This document shows positions 24,137 through 32,710 of a DNA stretch of 64,000 nucleotides, piece by piece (within the stretch, counting starts at the first letter, position 1; every line of letters begins with the position of its first letter). The DNA is from CAYSGL01 sp964520985 (GTDB taxonomy: Bacteria; Pseudomonadota; Alphaproteobacteria; Micavibrionales; Micavibrionaceae). The notes below the pieces were generated by a model, which was not told the DNA's origin, ran no database searches, and saw nothing but the letters and a program-made list of their open reading frames with translations. The DNA is taken from NCBI GenBank assembly GCA_964520985.1, contig CAZFPB010000002.1, positions 1 through 64,000 on the forward strand. Direction: 5' to 3'. A program made the position numbers and the translations under genes.

Positions 24137-25387
24137 TTATGCAGCATAATATATTGGATATAATGTGCCCACTTTATCTTTTACCTGAACGTGTCGCCAA
24201 TCAAATGATATCCAATCTTGTACGAACCCAGGCGTATTAAACATTCGCTCGAGATCTGTTGATCTATAAGAGGTACCGTACGAATCAGACATAGTAAAAC
24301 TAGAATCATCCAAAGTTGCAATATTTCTATAATATCCACCAGGAGTAACTAATACATTGCTACGAGCAATCGACAAATTATAACACATATACAATGGATA
24401 TACTGTGCCTCGTCTTGCTTCATATGCAGTGCTGGAACTTGATTTATGGTCGAAAGCTGACATTTCGGGAGCTGCACACGATGTGGGATCAAATTTAAAA
24501 TCTGAAGGTTTTATTGTGGTTTTTGAAATGGTGAAAGCATAAGATAACCCAAACGCATATCGATTTTGGTGCAGCACGTTGAGAAACGTTGACATAAATG
24601 CATCAATTTCAGCATCAGTATATTGCACTTCTTGTTTCTTTTTGATTTCGGAAATATGAGGTGATGCTATTAGTTGATATTTTCTGCTAGCGTACGCTTT
24701 ATCATCCACGTTCGGATCAATAAAAATGGAACGACGTTTAACATCTATTTCAAATTTGGAATACGTGCTACTACCATAGTACGATCCTGTTCCACGTTCT
24801 CGAACTGTCGTCTCATTCAGATAACCGATCGAATATGTTCCCATGTATACAACTTCGGTACCATCTTTGAATACGACTAAATCTCCAATGTTAATTTCTT
24901 TCATTGGAACTTTTATTTTGCTTCGATCAGTATTTGCGACAGCACTTTGATATGGTTCGCTATTTTCAGGCAGAAGAATATTTTGTGCGCCATCTCTTCC
25001 CCAAATACAGCGTTGTTTAATTACACCTTTTTCTACATCACAACAATCAAGAATACGGGCAAGGTTAGACGAAGGAATTTCTAATTCATAGCCTCGTGGA
25101 TCAATAACGCGCCATACAACGTTACCGCCACCCCAATAGATACGACGAACACTTTCAGCGATCTGAAAACCTTCTAATAATTCATTATCTACTGTGATTG
25201 CGTCTAATTGTTCTTGGCCGCGCTGCTGTTCCCATGAATTAACATGAGCCCAACTATCTACAGTAGCTTTTCGTTTATCAAAACCTTTTGTTTCAACTGG
25301 TGTAGCAAAACCCAGCGGGAGATCTTTAGCCGTCCCTTGCTGTTTGCGACCTACGTAATGCTGTTTAGGAATTGTGATCATTATCAT
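24137..25387 (-). CDS. Unknown 416-residue protein next to the capsid gene
   Basis: No family recognised. Mixed alpha/beta, soluble, with no signal peptide or membrane segment. Visible features are an IYWGGGNVVWRVIDPRGYELEI strand pair, IGDLVVFKDGTEVVYMGTYSIG (an SH3-like turn pattern), SRKYQLIASPHISEIKKK, and Tyr/Ser-rich C-terminal strands with R-G-T-V-Y-P-L-Y and G-T-L-Y-P-I-Y as similar phrases near residues 340 and 408. T4 has the vertex protein gp24 after gp23; this protein does not resemble gp24. In-frame ATGs at 25387 and 25381 are both possible starts. Confidence 0.6.
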   Translation of the reverse strand: MIMITIPKQHYVGRKQQGTAKDLPLGFATPVETKGFDKRKATVDSWAHVNSWEQQRGQEQLDAITVDNELLEGFQIAESVRRIYWGGGNVVWRVIDPRGYELEIPSSNLARILDCCDVEKGVIKQRCIWGRDGAQNILLPENSEPYQSAVANTDRSKIKVPMKEINIGDLVVFKDGTEVVYMGTYSIGYLNETTVRERGTGSYYGSSTYSKFEIDVKRRSIFIDPNVDDKAYASRKYQLIASPHISEIKKKQEVQYTDAEIDAFMSTFLNVLHQNRYAFGLSYAFTISKTTIKPSDFKFDPTSCAAPEMSAFDHKSSSSTAYEARRGTVYPLYMCYNLSIARSNVLVTPGGYYRNIATLDDSSFTMSDSYGTSYRSTDLERMFNTPGFVQDWISFDWRHVQVKDKVGTLYPIYYAA

Positions 25388-25604
25388 TGTCCTTGATAAG
25401 ATTTAGAGATTGGTATTCTAATTGACGCTGGCGATAGTCTGACAATTGTTGAAGTATATCATCAAACATTTTATCTAATTGAGCACGTCTTCCTTTACGT
25501 ACTTGGAAGCGTAACATGGTTATCTGCTTAATATCTAGCCATGGGTTTGTATCCTGTTCCATCTCAAAAGCTATTTTGAGAGCTTCTTCATAATGTTTAT
25601 TCAT
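25365..25604 (-). CDS. Small helical protein downstream of gp23
   Basis: 79 residues from ATG 25604 (MNKHYEEALKIAFEME). The frame is open back to 25685, but that stretch crosses the gp23 terminator, so the shorter start is chosen. The protein is helical and charged (IKQITMLRFQVRKGRRAQLDKMFDDILQQLSDYRQRQLEY), probably a coiled-coil dimer. It overlaps the 24137-25387 gene by 23 bases. Function unknown. Confidence 0.5.
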   Translation of the reverse strand: MNKHYEEALKIAFEMEQDTNPWLDIKQITMLRFQVRKGRRAQLDKMFDDILQQLSDYRQRQLEYQSLNLIKDNDNDHNS

Positions 25605-25625
25605 AAGGTCACTTTTTTGGGACGA

Positions 25626-25650
25626 AAAAAATCCCCGCCGAAGCGGGGAT
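25626..25650 (-). terminator. Terminator downstream of gp23
   Basis: ATCCCCGC-CGAA-GCGGGGAT stem; on the minus strand it has a UUCG loop and is followed by seven T residues. It lies about 45 bases past the gp23 stop and would limit read-through from the capsid gene. Confidence 0.9.
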
Positions 25651-25694
25651 TGTATGAGGAACGTGTTACGGTTGTCAACTGACAACCAGTTCGC

Positions 25695-27131
25695 TTACGC
25701 GAACTGGAAGTTTGTAACGTTGATTTTACCGTAGTAGTCAGCGCTGTTGCCCAACGACGTTTGCGTTTGTGTGAACGCTGTTTTGCCGTAACGGGTCATC
25801 ATGCTTACTACTGGTTGGAATGTTACTGGGTTAGTAACAACACCGCTTGACATCAGAGGGATGTATGGGCAGTAGAAGTAACCAGTATCAGTCTCACCGT
25901 TGCCGCCTTTGTAACCAACCAGGATCTGGTCGTTAACAGCTGCTGCTGTACCAGAAACTTGGTTCCACAGATAGCTGTACACTTTGATTGTGCCGTTCAG
26001 AGTACCAACCAACATAGTGTTGTTAGGACCTTTGAACGAGCCGCTTACAGCTGGAGCAAACACAGACTTAGCAGCAGATTGCAGAATCGATACAACCATT
26101 GGGCTTACAACGATGAAGTTACCTGGACCACGACGAGTTTTACGTGCGATCTCGTTTGCAACAGCATTGATGATTACGCCTAAGTTAGCGAAACGGTCAC
26201 CCAGATAAGCTGGTTGATAGTTTGGACCCAGACCAATTGTTGCGTAGTCGAAAGTACCAACAGTACCAGCCAGTGCTAACAGGTCGGACAGAATCTCAGA
26301 ATCGATTTCCTGAACGATTTCAGCAGAGATAACCTGAGTTAATTCGCTTTCCAGATCTAAACCGTGCTGAGATTTCAGATCTTGCATTGCTTCGATCGTC
26401 CAACCAGCTTGCAGTTTACGTGTACCAGCTTCAACGGATTGCGATACAACTTCCAGTTTAACTTGACGGCCACCAGAACCTTCGATGAAAGAACCAGAAC
26501 CACCATACAGACGACCAGCGTATGATTGACCAATTGCATCAGGACCGTAAGGACCGAAGAAAGAGGTGTCATAAGCAGGCAGGCTTGAAGGCCATGCACC
26601 ACGTGATGCGTCGTCTTGGATCAGAGCTTCTGCACCTGCAGCGTTAGTGATACCGGAAGCACCAGCTGGTTGAGCAGCAGGAGTACCAACAGCACCGCCA
26701 GCAGCGCCAGAATAGAACTGACGAAGAACTGGGTTGTTACCAAACATTTCATCGCCTGCAGTGATGCGACCATCGTTCAGAGCTGGGTTAGCTGTCCATG
26801 GGTTGCCTGGCTGACCAGCAGCAGGAACGTTAACAGTTTCCCCGTAGCGATAACGCATGGTGTATACCAGACCAACTGGACCTTGCATTGGCTGAACACC
26901 AACGATTTCAGTTGCAATTGTGCCTGGAATGATACGGCGAATCATTGGGATCATGATTTTGCGGAAACCAGCGATGTCGTGAGCAGCAACGGAACCAGCA
27001 GCAGCAGTTTCATTCAACATATGCTGTTTTTGGTTTTCCATCAGAGTGCCAACGATTTTACGCTGGGATGGGTTCAGACCGTCTAACAGACTGTCTTTTA
27101 CCACTGACCAATTTTCAAAAAGTTCGTTCAT
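25695..27131 (-). CDS. gp23: Major capsid protein gp23
   Basis: 478 residues (T4 gp23 is 521). Forms the head hexamers with an HK97-type fold. Diagnostic pieces are MVRR-like MIPMIRRIIPGTIATEIVGVQPMQGPVGLVYTMRYRYG region (about 57-98), EIVQEIDSEILSDLLALAG, GPGNFIVVSPMVVSILQSA and GYFYCPYIPLMSSGVVTNP. Residues 1-41 look like the propeptide removed by gp21, with HMLNE at 37-41 followed by TAAAGS as the likely cut. Codon use is more biased and GC-richer than neighbours, as expected for the most abundant product. AGGAG precedes the ATG; a UUCG terminator follows the gene. Confidence 0.97.
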   Translation of the reverse strand: MNELFENWSVVKDSLLDGLNPSQRKIVGTLMENQKQHMLNETAAAGSVAAHDIAGFRKIMIPMIRRIIPGTIATEIVGVQPMQGPVGLVYTMRYRYGETVNVPAAGQPGNPWTANPALNDGRITAGDEMFGNNPVLRQFYSGAAGGAVGTPAAQPAGASGITNAAGAEALIQDDASRGAWPSSLPAYDTSFFGPYGPDAIGQSYAGRLYGGSGSFIEGSGGRQVKLEVVSQSVEAGTRKLQAGWTIEAMQDLKSQHGLDLESELTQVISAEIVQEIDSEILSDLLALAGTVGTFDYATIGLGPNYQPAYLGDRFANLGVIINAVANEIARKTRRGPGNFIVVSPMVVSILQSAAKSVFAPAVSGSFKGPNNTMLVGTLNGTIKVYSYLWNQVSGTAAAVNDQILVGYKGGNGETDTGYFYCPYIPLMSSGVVTNPVTFQPVVSMMTRYGKTAFTQTQTSLGNSADYYGKINVTNFQFA

Positions 27132-27163
27132 AATTTTTCTCCTAAGTTACTAACTAAAGTTTA

Positions 27164-28099
27164 TTAATGAGCCGACTTCACACCAGCGAGAACGAGCAGC
27201 TGGCGAAGTTCACTTTCAAGACGTGGGTTCTGTTGCACGTCTTCTACCAATTCTTTCGATTCGGTAATTTTCTGTGCTTCGTCGCCGGTCTTAATTACAC
27301 CTTTTGGTTCTTCTTTTTTACCTTCAGCTAGTACTTTGTTTTCCTTCTCCGAGGTTGTTTGTGCATCTGAATCTTTCAACACACGACCAATATATGTGTC
27401 ATATGCTTCTTCCAACATTGGCGTGTCGACGCGATTGAGAATTGCTTCCATAATTTCGCGAGTACGGCCTGCCAGTGGTTGTAATACTTTTTCCATTTTG
27501 GATTCACGTACAAGTTTAGCAATCGTGCGTTCTGCTTTTTCCAGTTGTTGCATGGTGTCAGTCAGACGTTCTGTTGCTTCGTTCAGCTTGCCTTCAGCAG
27601 AACCATCTTGAACGTAGAATTTCTTAAACTCTTCGCCGAAAGCTTCGAAAATACGACGACCAAGTTGATTTTCGCGTTGGCGATCAATGTCTTCACGCAG
27701 TTCGTCAAGTTCGTCTTTCAGACGGATTTCTAAAAATGCATCTAACTTTTCAACAAGGACGCCAAGGTCTTGTTTCAGTTTGTCAGCCATTTCGCTTTTT
27801 GCTTCTACTAATTTTTGAGCGTATTCAGCTTCAAGATCGCGGAAATTTTCAATGTCGCCTTTCAGCTCGGAAATTTCTTCAGCAAGAACAGAATCAATCT
27901 TCTCGTCCAATGCTTCGATCAAAGTGTCACGTTCAGCAATGAATTTATCTTTAAGATCAGCAGTTACTTCAGCCGTCGCTGCAGCACGCGCAACTTCGAT
28001 AGCTTCATCAATTTTCTTGTTGAACGCTTGTTCGATTTGCGATTTCGTGTCTTCAGACAAAACTTCTGCGGATAACAATTTTTCGAGCAGTTCGTCCAT
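27164..28099 (-). CDS. gp22: Prohead scaffold protein gp22
   Basis: 311 residues (T4 gp22 is 269). Main component of the prohead core around which gp23 assembles; degraded by gp21. It is highly charged and coiled-coil throughout (DELREDIDRQRENQLGRRIF, MQQLEKAERTIAKLVRESK), with the typical FEAFGEEFKKFYV-like centre (RRIFEAFGEEFKKFYV). Several L/I-x-E sites are visible: VLSE at 13-16, FIAE, KLNE and KVLAE, as expected for a gp21 substrate. GGAG Shine-Dalgarno; two late-type octamers lie upstream. Confidence 0.9.
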   Translation of the reverse strand: MDELLEKLLSAEVLSEDTKSQIEQAFNKKIDEAIEVARAAATAEVTADLKDKFIAERDTLIEALDEKIDSVLAEEISELKGDIENFRDLEAEYAQKLVEAKSEMADKLKQDLGVLVEKLDAFLEIRLKDELDELREDIDRQRENQLGRRIFEAFGEEFKKFYVQDGSAEGKLNEATERLTDTMQQLEKAERTIAKLVRESKMEKVLQPLAGRTREIMEAILNRVDTPMLEEAYDTYIGRVLKDSDAQTTSEKENKVLAEGKKEEPKGVIKTGDEAQKITESKELVEDVQQNPRLESELRQLLVLAGVKSAH

Positions 28100-28139
28100 C
28101 GTTTATCTCCTACAATATAAAACGTACTTTCGTTGGAAA

Positions 28140-28147
28140 TATTTATG
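28140..28147 (-). promoter_or_regulatory. Late promoter (CATAAATA), proximal of two
   Basis: Minus-strand octamer 41 bases before the gp22 start; drives scaffold and capsid genes. Confidence 0.6.
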
Positions 28148-28167
28148 TAACGAGCTGTTTTTGAGGG

Positions 28168-28175
28168 TATTTATG
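28168..28175 (-). promoter_or_regulatory. Late promoter (CATAAATA), distal of two
   Basis: Second identical octamer 28 bases upstream of the first. A tandem pair before gp22-gp23 fits the need for very high capsid expression. Confidence 0.55.
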
Positions 28176-28282
28176 TTTTTGGTTGTTAAAAAATGCTGTT
28201 AAATCAGTAGGTTATAAACAGCTAAAAATTATGAATTTTTTATTAAACGATTCCTACTCACTGCAGATTTGTGAATAAAAAT

Positions 28283-28315
28283 TTAGAAAAGAAGCCGGTT
28301 GAAAACAACCGGCTT
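28283..28315 (-). terminator. Terminator of the gp21 gene
   Basis: AAGCCGGTT (28292-28300) pairs with AACCGGCTT (28307-28315); on the minus strand it is followed by a T-rich tract. It lies 11 bases past the gp21 stop. Confidence 0.85.
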
Positions 28316-28325
28316 ACGTTGCCTA

Positions 28326-28955
28326 TTAGCGTTTAGAGAAGTTCATGTCAGAAATCCATTTAAGGATTTCTTTCTGGAAATACTTTTGAGCATCAGTATC
28401 TTGGCATACTTGCTCAGCTAAAGTCATGATCTTATTTCCAGATTTTGAAGCTTCCAATGATTCGTAAATGGAACCTGGATATGCTTGCATTGCACTCGGA
28501 GTAGCAACGATGTCCACCGTGATAAAATTGAATCCGTTAACTTCGCCAGATTCATTAACGTTGCCAGCGCCTCGACTAGAAACGCCAACTTTGACGCCGC
28601 TCTTGAATAACTCTTGTCCAATTTTACCCATTGGAGTATCAAGCAAACGTGCTTTTCCGTATGCATGATCACCTTGCATCCACAGTTCCGTGATTACGTG
28701 CGATACCCGATCAAGGTTAATCGTTAAGTTCTGAGGGTGATCTATTTCACCAAAGATACCGTTAGTTTCGACAATGCGTTGCTTAGCAAGATTAACAGCA
28801 TTTGATATTTCGTTAATAGGATATACGCGATTGTTACGATTACGAATTTGCGCTTGCATGAAGATACCGCTAATCCACATTTTTTTGCCGTCAGTGGACG
28901 ATTCAGTTACGATATTTGCTTCGCCAGGTTGAAGTTGTTCAATTAAAAGATTCAT
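28326..28955 (-). CDS. gp21: Prohead protease gp21
   Basis: 209 residues (T4 gp21 is 212). Serine protease that matures the head by cutting after L/I-x-E in gp22, gp23 and internal proteins. ATG 28955 is chosen over 28967 because GGAG ends six bases before it. Catalytic region: His73 in GEIDHP and Ser126/Ser127 in GVSSRG, with RVSHVITELWM and GKARLLDTPMGK between, all typical of the family. Residues 4-6 (LIE) may be a self-cleavage site. Own promoter and terminator. Confidence 0.93.
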   Translation of the reverse strand: MNLLIEQLQPGEANIVTESSTDGKKMWISGIFMQAQIRNRNNRVYPINEISNAVNLAKQRIVETNGIFGEIDHPQNLTINLDRVSHVITELWMQGDHAYGKARLLDTPMGKIGQELFKSGVKVGVSSRGAGNVNESGEVNGFNFITVDIVATPSAMQAYPGSIYESLEASKSGNKIMTLAEQVCQDTDAQKYFQKEILKWISDMNFSKR

Positions 28956-28982
28956 ACAGTACTCCATTATTAAGGATGTCTG

Positions 28983-28990
28983 TATTTATC
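28983..28990 (-). promoter_or_regulatory. Late promoter (GATAAATA)
   Basis: Minus-strand octamer 28 bases before the gp21 start. Confidence 0.6.
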
Positions 28991-29000
28991 ACACACATAA

Positions 29001-29027
29001 AAAAAGCGGCTTAAAAAGCCGCTTTTT
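29001..29027. terminator. Terminator between gp67 and gp21
   Basis: AAAAAGCGGCTT-AAAA-AGCCGCTTTTT type hairpin 18 bases past the gp67 stop, with T-runs in both directions. Confidence 0.9.
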
Positions 29028-29044
29028 GTTTTTCTTCACTTCTA

Positions 29045-29389
29045 TTATTTCTTCTTAGCCGCTGCTTTCTTAGCTGGCTTTTTCTTCTTGCTCTTCTCTT
29101 CATCTTCGATTTCCACATCAATATCGTCGTCAAGATCATCGTCTTCTACGTCATCATCAAGGTCTTCATCGTCGTCAAGATCATCGTCTTCGTCTTTAAC
29201 ATCTACTTCAACGTCATCATCGTCAAGGTCTTCATCATCGATATCCAGCTCGTCGTCAGATTCGCCAAGAATAATTTTCTGAGTTTTAAGTTTCAGACAT
29301 TCACTTAAAGCAGCATCAGCAGCTTTTGTATCACCGTGGATAACTGCGCTAACCACAGTATCGAGTAATTTTTTAACGTCTTCGGTCAT
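29045..29389 (-). CDS. gp67: Prohead core protein, gp67-like
   Basis: 114 residues from ATG 29389, chosen because GGAG lies nine bases upstream; the frame is open to 29431. N-terminal helix (EDVKKLLDTVVSAVIHGDTKAADAALSECLKLKTQKI) then ILGE, then about 50 residues almost wholly Asp/Glu, then a Lys/Ala tail. T4 gp67 has the same plan (helix, L-I-E-G-E, acidic tail) and sits between genes 20 and 21, as here. gp67 is an essential prohead core component that gp21 degrades to internal peptides. The basic tail is not in T4 gp67 and may reflect gp68-like character. Confidence 0.8.
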   Translation of the reverse strand: MTEDVKKLLDTVVSAVIHGDTKAADAALSECLKLKTQKIILGESDDELDIDDEDLDDDDVEVDVKDEDDDLDDDEDLDDDVEDDDLDDDIDVEIEDEEKSKKKKPAKKAAAKKK

Positions 29390-29444
29390 TTGAATAGCTC
29401 CATAAATTTGTTGTTGATTCTGCACGATCACAGGTACATAGCAT

Positions 29445-29452
29445 TATTTATA
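29445..29452 (-). promoter_or_regulatory. Late promoter (TATAAATA)
   Basis: Perfect late octamer 55 bases before the gp67 ATG. Confidence 0.7.
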
Positions 29453-29478
29453 TCTAGATTATTGATTTGCGAAACTTT

Positions 29479-31143
29479 TTATTCAGCACCCGCATTAGCC
29501 CCCGTAGTTACTGGGGGTTGTTGAGCACCGCCTTGTTGAATTTCTCCACCTTCACCCCCGATTTCTGCACCATATTGAGCGTCTCCGCCTAACGTTCCAG
29601 CAGTCATACCCATTTCGCCACCCATTGCCCCGCCGCCCATCATGCCACCTTCAGTTGGCTGTCCATAAAGAACTTGAAGATCAGATTTAGGTCCATCAGG
29701 ATCTAATCCTTTTTCTTCACGAAGCATGCGTTCGTTCATAATCATTTCTTCATCTGTTAACTGCAGATATTTCTTCTGCTTGAATCGTTCTGACAGACCA
29801 TTAAGTCCTTGAGCAGATCCCATGGTTCCTAACAATTCACTATTCAGTTGCTGTTGTCTGTAAACACCAAAGTTTTCTGGTTCAGGCAACTTAATGCTAA
29901 AGATTGAAGGATCAACATTAATCTGCGCGGCGTGCAGATAACGTTTAAATTCTTGATCCAGAACGGTGTTTAGGTATCCTTGCAGGCGCTTAATAAACAA
30001 TGCAAAACGCAATTCTTGAATATAAGCAATACCAACTTTACCATCGTTAGTTACGGCATTTTCTTGGCCTTCTTTCATGTACGAAAGCGGAATTCTCAAA
30101 CCACGAAACACTTTCCATTGGAAGTATTCCAAGTCAGCAAGTTCCCCAAGGCCAGCGCCACCTGGAAGAACTTCTACTTTAGACCCTTTTCCGTCCGGAC
30201 GCTGAGCGAAGAAGAAGTCTTCACTCATACTGTGTGGGTTGTACACAGAGTCAACTTGTTCAACACCACCGCCGTATGATGGAATCTTCTTTTGGCGAAT
30301 TTCATTTTTGATTTGTTCTAAATGTTGCTTAACGCGTTGGGGTGGCATTTTACCCACATCAATATAAAACACGCGACGTTCTGGAGCACGTTGAATTCGA
30401 TAGATAATAATCGAGTCTTCCAACAACTCTTTTTGTTTTTGTGCACGATAGATTGGGCGCAGTACTGATTCGCCAAACGGTGCTGATTCGGACATATCGT
30501 CGTTTAATGAGAACCAAACAATTTCATCAGCAGAAAATGTATCTACTTGCGATTCGCTGTATTTTCCAAAATGCCCGACAGGAGAATTGTACGGAGAGTT
30601 AGGCGTTTTAATTTCTTGCTTAATTTGCCAACCACGAATATTAGTCATATCGCGTTCATCAACGATAGCAGCTACAACGTTTTTGGAATGGATCCATTCC
30701 CAACGCTTAGTATCTGATCGACGAACAAAGAAACAATCGCCATATTTGATCGTTACGCGGGCTACTTTGAATAAACGATTACCCCAATCATGAAGATCAC
30801 ACCAGTACTGCAATGCGGATTTTAATGTCATTACAGTGTTAGAATTGATCGTTTCTTGTTTATTTTTCTTGATTACCAATTCAAGTGGTAGATCTTCTTG
30901 TGGATCAGAGCCAATCATCTCTTCAGCCATAGTGTCTAAAGCCAAAGCGATTTCAACGTCGTTATCCATGAGATCATACTCACGATAGCGGGTGATACGA
31001 GAAGCACTTCCTTGAATTAAACGTTGATACCACGAATAGTTAGCGTATACGCCCTGATCACCGATGTTCTGACTATCAGTCATCGTGGTCGTGCCAGTTC
31101 GAGGTGTAACTATTTTATAATAACCAGAAAATTTCGCAGCCAT
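29479..31143 (-). CDS. gp20: Portal protein gp20
   Basis: 554 residues from ATG 31143 (T4 gp20 is 524); a GTG at 31152 in frame is a second possibility. Forms the dodecameric portal for DNA entry and exit and nucleates head assembly. Matches include IASQ-like YREYDLMDNDVEIALALDTMAEE, IYRAQKQKELLEDSIIIYRIQRAPERRVFYIDVG, QRVKQHLEQIKNEIRQKK, EVLPGGAGLGELADLEYFQWKVFRGLRIP and FALFIKRLQGYL. The C-terminal 70 residues are Gly/Met/Gln-rich. Order 20-67-21-22-23 is that of T4. Confidence 0.95.
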   Translation of the reverse strand: MAAKFSGYYKIVTPRTGTTTMTDSQNIGDQGVYANYSWYQRLIQGSASRITRYREYDLMDNDVEIALALDTMAEEMIGSDPQEDLPLELVIKKNKQETINSNTVMTLKSALQYWCDLHDWGNRLFKVARVTIKYGDCFFVRRSDTKRWEWIHSKNVVAAIVDERDMTNIRGWQIKQEIKTPNSPYNSPVGHFGKYSESQVDTFSADEIVWFSLNDDMSESAPFGESVLRPIYRAQKQKELLEDSIIIYRIQRAPERRVFYIDVGKMPPQRVKQHLEQIKNEIRQKKIPSYGGGVEQVDSVYNPHSMSEDFFFAQRPDGKGSKVEVLPGGAGLGELADLEYFQWKVFRGLRIPLSYMKEGQENAVTNDGKVGIAYIQELRFALFIKRLQGYLNTVLDQEFKRYLHAAQINVDPSIFSIKLPEPENFGVYRQQQLNSELLGTMGSAQGLNGLSERFKQKKYLQLTDEEMIMNERMLREEKGLDPDGPKSDLQVLYGQPTEGGMMGGGAMGGEMGMTAGTLGGDAQYGAEIGGEGGEIQQGGAQQPPVTTGANAGAE

Positions 31144-31172
31144 AGATCGCACTATTTGTTATATTATCTGCT

Positions 31173-31180
31173 TATTTATG
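31173..31180 (-). promoter_or_regulatory. Late promoter (CATAAATA)
   Basis: Minus-strand octamer 30 bases before the gp20 start. Confidence 0.55.
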
Positions 31181-31222
31181 AACTGGTTTGTTACACTTTT
31201 CAATGATTCTGGCGTTTTTAAA

Positions 31223-32710
31223 TTATCTTCGCCAGAATCGTCCTCTCATAAACGTTTTTCCTCGTTCGACCTTACCAACTTGATTACTGTTATATGCAAA
31301 TTCAGGTTCGTGTGTAAAATCATTAGCTGTCATAGTTCTTGCCCACGGTTCGTGGTTTGGAACCATATTCGTTAACATTGCTGGCTGCTCGGCAGCGGGC
31401 GTTGCTGAACCAGCAGATGCCGCAGCTGGTCCATTATGGTGAATCTGAGTTGCAGTTTCAATAATATTACCACCTGCTTTTTGGTTAGTATTACTACCAG
31501 ATTCGAGGTTTAAATTGCTGCCGCTCTTAATGTTAAAGTTACTGCTAGATTCAATGTTTACATTTTGTCGAGATAATAAATTTAAATTACCATCAGTTGT
31601 GATATTAGTTTGCTGAGAAACATGCGCTTGCAGATTACCTTCAAATTTAAAATGAACATCATTAGCTGCTTGAACGCGAATTTCATTACCTGACTTCATA
31701 TGAATAGAATCGCCAGCCGTTAAACGAATTGACGCATCAGACGTTAAGTTAATATCTTGCTTTGATCGAATGCTGACTTTATTGTCAGTATACATGCAGA
31801 TATTACCTTGTTGATCCATTTCAATCCAATTCTTGCCTTGAGCAGTAGATATGTAAATCCGCTCGTTAGTGTCATCCATAATAATTTGATGACCGGAAGT
31901 AGTTCGTGCACGAATTCTGCAGTTTTCTTGTCGATCGTCCATCGATATGCCATGGAAGCCTGGCGTGACAAATGAATACACCAATGAATCGTAATTATTC
32001 TGTGTTAGCGTAGTTTCTGTCAATGGATCTAAACGACTTGCTTGGTATCCTTGACGGCTCGTCCATCCATCAAATTGAACATCTTTATCATCAGCTATTT
32101 TGCTGTATGTTGCATTAAGATGTTCTATATCAACGGCGGATACTGAATAGTCAGCCGCTCTAGTACGCCATTCGTAGTTAATATCAGCATCACCAAATGC
32201 TAACTTGAAATTGGTACTCAGCGGTTCAATTGGATATTCGGTAGTAGTGAATGGACCTTTAGGATACGCTGCGCTAATTCCGTCAGTTGCTGGATGTTCG
32301 TCGTATGTCCATCTACCATGAGGCATCGTGTGATTGTTTAATTGAGATGGTACGCAACCCATAAACACTCGATGTCTCATGTCTCCATCAATGCACATGA
32401 TTAACACTTGCGCATTGAGTTTTGGGACTCCCCAGAAGCCATATGCTATAGGACCTCTAGATTGCGACAAATCTGGACCTCTGGTTCCAACTTCAGTCGT
32501 TCCCATTACGTCGTGCGATACGATAGTCCATGGAATATCTTCGATATTTGTACTTAAACTTTCTCCAAACGACGGACAAATGACTCGCACGCGACTGTTT
32601 TGTTGAGGGTCGTTTGTATCAACGACAGTTCCGATCGTAACACCATAAAATTTGTTATCAGTATCAGTATCGTTTTGAAATGCTTCGTACATATTCGTTT
32701 TGAACGGCAT
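31223..32710 (-). CDS. gp5: Baseplate central spike gp5, without a lysozyme domain
   Basis: 495 residues. N-terminal OB-fold (FYGVTIGTVVDTNDPQQNSRVRVICPSFG, VLIMCIDGDMRHRVFMGCVP). Residues about 265-420 form a beta-helix with eight-residue periodicity (VSIRSKQDINLTSDASIRL, NLNLLSRQNVNIESSSNFNI, NLNLESGSNTNQKAGG), the VgrG/gp5 needle. T4 gp5 (575 residues) carries a lysozyme between these parts; here the linker has no recognisable T4-lysozyme motif. Start overlaps the gp27 stop as TAATG, so hub and spike are probably made in fixed proportion. A PAAR tip protein is encoded at 61150. Confidence 0.88.
   Translation of the reverse strand: MPFKTNMYEAFQNDTDTDNKFYGVTIGTVVDTNDPQQNSRVRVICPSFGESLSTNIEDIPWTIVSHDVMGTTEVGTRGPDLSQSRGPIAYGFWGVPKLNAQVLIMCIDGDMRHRVFMGCVPSQLNNHTMPHGRWTYDEHPATDGISAAYPKGPFTTTEYPIEPLSTNFKLAFGDADINYEWRTRAADYSVSAVDIEHLNATYSKIADDKDVQFDGWTSRQGYQASRLDPLTETTLTQNNYDSLVYSFVTPGFHGISMDDRQENCRIRARTTSGHQIIMDDTNERIYISTAQGKNWIEMDQQGNICMYTDNKVSIRSKQDINLTSDASIRLTAGDSIHMKSGNEIRVQAANDVHFKFEGNLQAHVSQQTNITTDGNLNLLSRQNVNIESSSNFNIKSGSNLNLESGSNTNQKAGGNIIETATQIHHNGPAAASAGSATPAAEQPAMLTNMVPNHEPWARTMTANDFTHEPEFAYNSNQVGKVERGKTFMRGRFWRR

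Noticed and set aside
29088..29282. Serine-rich frame opposite gp67
   Set aside because: Antisense reading of the Asp/Glu repeat codons; a shadow.
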